DNA of 12,805 bases, taken from NCBI GenBank assembly GCA_002684755.1, contig NYVS01000176.1, forward strand, positions 1 through 12,805, given 5' to 3'. The translations under genes and the position numbers were made by a program. Below, piece by piece: positions 11,403-12,805 of this stretch. This DNA comes from Phycisphaerae bacterium. GTDB lineage: Bacteria > Planctomycetota > Phycisphaerae > Phycisphaerales > SM1A02. Each line of letters begins with the position of its first letter. Position 1 is the stretch's first letter. Under the pieces are notes generated by a model. The model was not told where the DNA came from, ran no database searches, and worked only from the letters and a program-made list of their open reading frames with translations.

Positions 11403-12776
11403 TCAGATGACGCCCTGGTCGTGCATCGCCCGCGCGACCTTGAGGAAGCCGGCGATGTTGGATCCATCGAGATAGTCGCCGGTGCGACCGTACGCCTCGG
11501 CGGCCTCCAGGCTGTGCTTGTGGATGTCCTTCATGATGCCGCCGAGACGTCGATCGACCTCTTCGCGGCTCCAGAAGGTCCGACTCGACGCCTGCGCCAT
11601 CTCGAGCGCACTCACCGCGACGCCGCCGGCGTTCGCCGCCTTGCCCGGTCCGTAGAGGACACCCTTCTCGCGGAAGATGTCCTGACCCTCCGGAACGGTC
11701 GGCATGTTCGCCCCTTCGCTCACCAGTCGACAGCCGTTGGCCACGAGATTCGCGGCATCGACGCCGTTGATCTCGTTCTGGGTCGCACAGGGGAACGCCG
11801 CATCCGCGGGAACGTTCCACAGGGGGTTGTGGTCCGCATCACGGTCCCGGGGCGTGAACTCGGCGTTCGCATACTTCTCGACGTATTCGATGATCCGGCC
11901 GCGACGGTTGTTCTTGAGATCCTGGACGAACGCGAGCTTCTCGAGGTCGATGCCGTCGGGATCGTGAATGAAGCCGCCGGAATCCGAGAGCGTGACCGGC
12001 TTCGCACCGAGGTGGTTGAGCTTCTCCACCGCGAACTGCGCGACGTTGCCCGACCCGGAGACGAGACACCGCTTGCCGGTGAGGTCGGTCCCGTTGGCGC
12101 CGAGCATCTCCGCCGCGAAGTAGACCGCGCCGTAGCCGGTCGCCTCCGGGCGGATGAGGCTGCCGCCCCAGTCCGTGCTCCGACCGGTCAACACGCCGGT
12201 GAAGGTGTTGGTGAGCTTCTTGTACTGACCGAACATGAATCCGATCTCGCGGCCGCCCACGCCGATGTCGCCGGCTGGCACGTCGGTGTCCGGGCCGATG
12301 TGGCGGAAGAGCTCGCTCATGAAGGCCTGGCAGAACCGCATGACCTCGCCGTCGGAGCGGCCCTTGGGATCGAAGTTCGATCCGCCCTTGCCGCCGCCGA
12401 TCGGCTGCCCGGTGAGGGCGTTCTTGAAGATCTGTTCGAAGCCGAGAAACTTCAGCACGCCGAGATCGACGGTCGGGTGGAAACGAAGCCCGCCCTTGTA
12501 CGGCCCGATCGCCGAATTGAACTCGACGCGGTAGCCGCGGTTCACCTGCACCGCGCCCGCATCGTCGACCCACGACACCCGGAATTCGATGACCCGCTCG
12601 GGTTCGACGAGGCGTTCGAGGATCCGTCCGTCCCGCCAGACCGGATTCCGATCGAGGACCGGCTCGAGCGACGGCACGACCTCGCCCACCGCCTGGTGGA
12701 ACGCGGTCTCGTGCGGCGTGACCGCTTCGAGGCGGCCCATGAAGTCGGTGACCCAGGCGGAATCGGTCTTCATCAT
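11403..12776 (-). CDS. gdhA: NADP-specific glutamate dehydrogenase
   Basis: A 457-residue enzyme of the hexameric class (E. coli 447) that makes L-glutamate from 2-oxoglutarate and ammonium with NADPH, in the cytosol. The substrate domain has PYKGGLRFHPTV (92-103, K94), FKNALTG (117-123, K118), GGGKGGSNFDPKGRSD (127-142) with catalytic K130, and PAGDIGVGGREIGFMFGQY (167-185) with D170. The Rossmann domain has VSGSGNVAQFA (239-249), and SDS (264-266) follows the second strand, the polar type associated with NADPH. SEGANMPT (353-360) and GPGKAANAGGVAVSALEM (376-393) complete the family pattern. It starts ATGATG at 12776, with AAGGA about nine bases upstream on the minus strand; the second ATG is an alternative. 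Its promoter lies beyond the right edge. It likely serves ammonium assimilation. Confidence 0.97.
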   Translation of the reverse strand: MMKTDSAWVTDFMGRLEAVTPHETAFHQAVGEVVPSLEPVLDRNPVWRDGRILERLVEPERVIEFRVSWVDDAGAVQVNRGYRVEFNSAIGPYKGGLRFHPTVDLGVLKFLGFEQIFKNALTGQPIGGGKGGSNFDPKGRSDGEVMRFCQAFMSELFRHIGPDTDVPAGDIGVGGREIGFMFGQYKKLTNTFTGVLTGRSTDWGGSLIRPEATGYGAVYFAAEMLGANGTDLTGKRCLVSGSGNVAQFAVEKLNHLGAKPVTLSDSGGFIHDPDGIDLEKLAFVQDLKNNRRGRIIEYVEKYANAEFTPRDRDADHNPLWNVPADAAFPCATQNEINGVDAANLVANGCRLVSEGANMPTVPEGQDIFREKGVLYGPGKAANAGGVAVSALEMAQASSRTFWSREEVDRRLGGIMKDIHKHSLEAAEAYGRTGDYLDGSNIAGFLKVARAMHDQGVI

Positions 12777-12805
12777 CGGAGAGTCCTTGAATCGTCGGAT
12801 CGACC

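Noticed and set aside
11255..11467. Minus-strand 70-codon frame downstream of gdhA
   Set aside because: Most of it overlaps the gdhA 3' end out of frame, and the remainder has no start signal or recognisable pattern.
1..12805. A novel defence, mobile or biosynthetic system
   Set aside because: I looked for clustered nucleases, toxin-antitoxin pairs, recombinases, inverted terminal repeats and biosynthetic enzymes and found none. The genes are mostly core metabolism, translation and membrane proteins in alternating directions.

Overview
The window is GC-rich and reads as ordinary bacterial chromosome. Gene content and protein style suggest a Planctomycetota bacterium, probably of the Phycisphaerae type. 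The pointers are a short DRR-rich protein ending in an FPTWTDVLEVVRRLGYRK-like block, a TM2/DUF6677-like membrane protein followed by an 82-residue membrane partner, and a glycosyltransferase with QGDE and YHYGWAR blocks. This assignment is by recall and cannot be proved here. I see no mobile element, prophage, CRISPR array, tRNA or rRNA.

Layout from left to right. Bases 1-232 are the end of a very lysine-rich, histone-tail-like protein built on a 75-base repeat, closed by a clear intrinsic terminator. A 7Fe-type ferredoxin (447-716) follows, then about 580 bases without a convincing gene but with two notable hairpins. Next is a minus-strand DRR-motif protein (1301-1714), divergent from two overlapping plus-strand membrane protein genes (1806-2584). 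These converge on a minus-strand pair, a family 2-like glycosyltransferase (2610-3482) and a tryptophan-rich membrane protein (3544-4200). The latter is divergent from an MtfA-type zinc peptidase (4260-5009). An atypical DEAD-box helicase (5039-6700, minus) is divergent from an AtoE-family short-chain fatty acid transporter (6930-8360). A YqjM/NamA-type old yellow enzyme (8377-9474, minus) is divergent from elongation factor P (9635-10210). Last come an unrecognised minus-strand gene that seems to carry a frameshift near its start (10250-11086) and an NADP-type glutamate dehydrogenase (11403-12776, minus).

Most neighbours do not share a pathway: electron transfer, RNA remodelling, fatty acid uptake, nitrogen assimilation and translation sit side by side, and strand direction alternates. 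The only firm co-translation case is the ATGA overlap at 2336-2339.

I did not find a new multi-gene system. The most interesting signals are five genes with a TANNNT box 6-9 bases before the ATG and no Shine-Dalgarno sequence, which points to leaderless transcription; a helicase with DEGD in motif II and a missing terminal arginine in motif VI; an unexplained intrinsic terminator between two divergent genes; an all-GC hairpin in the efp leader; and the probable frameshift near 11090-11105.
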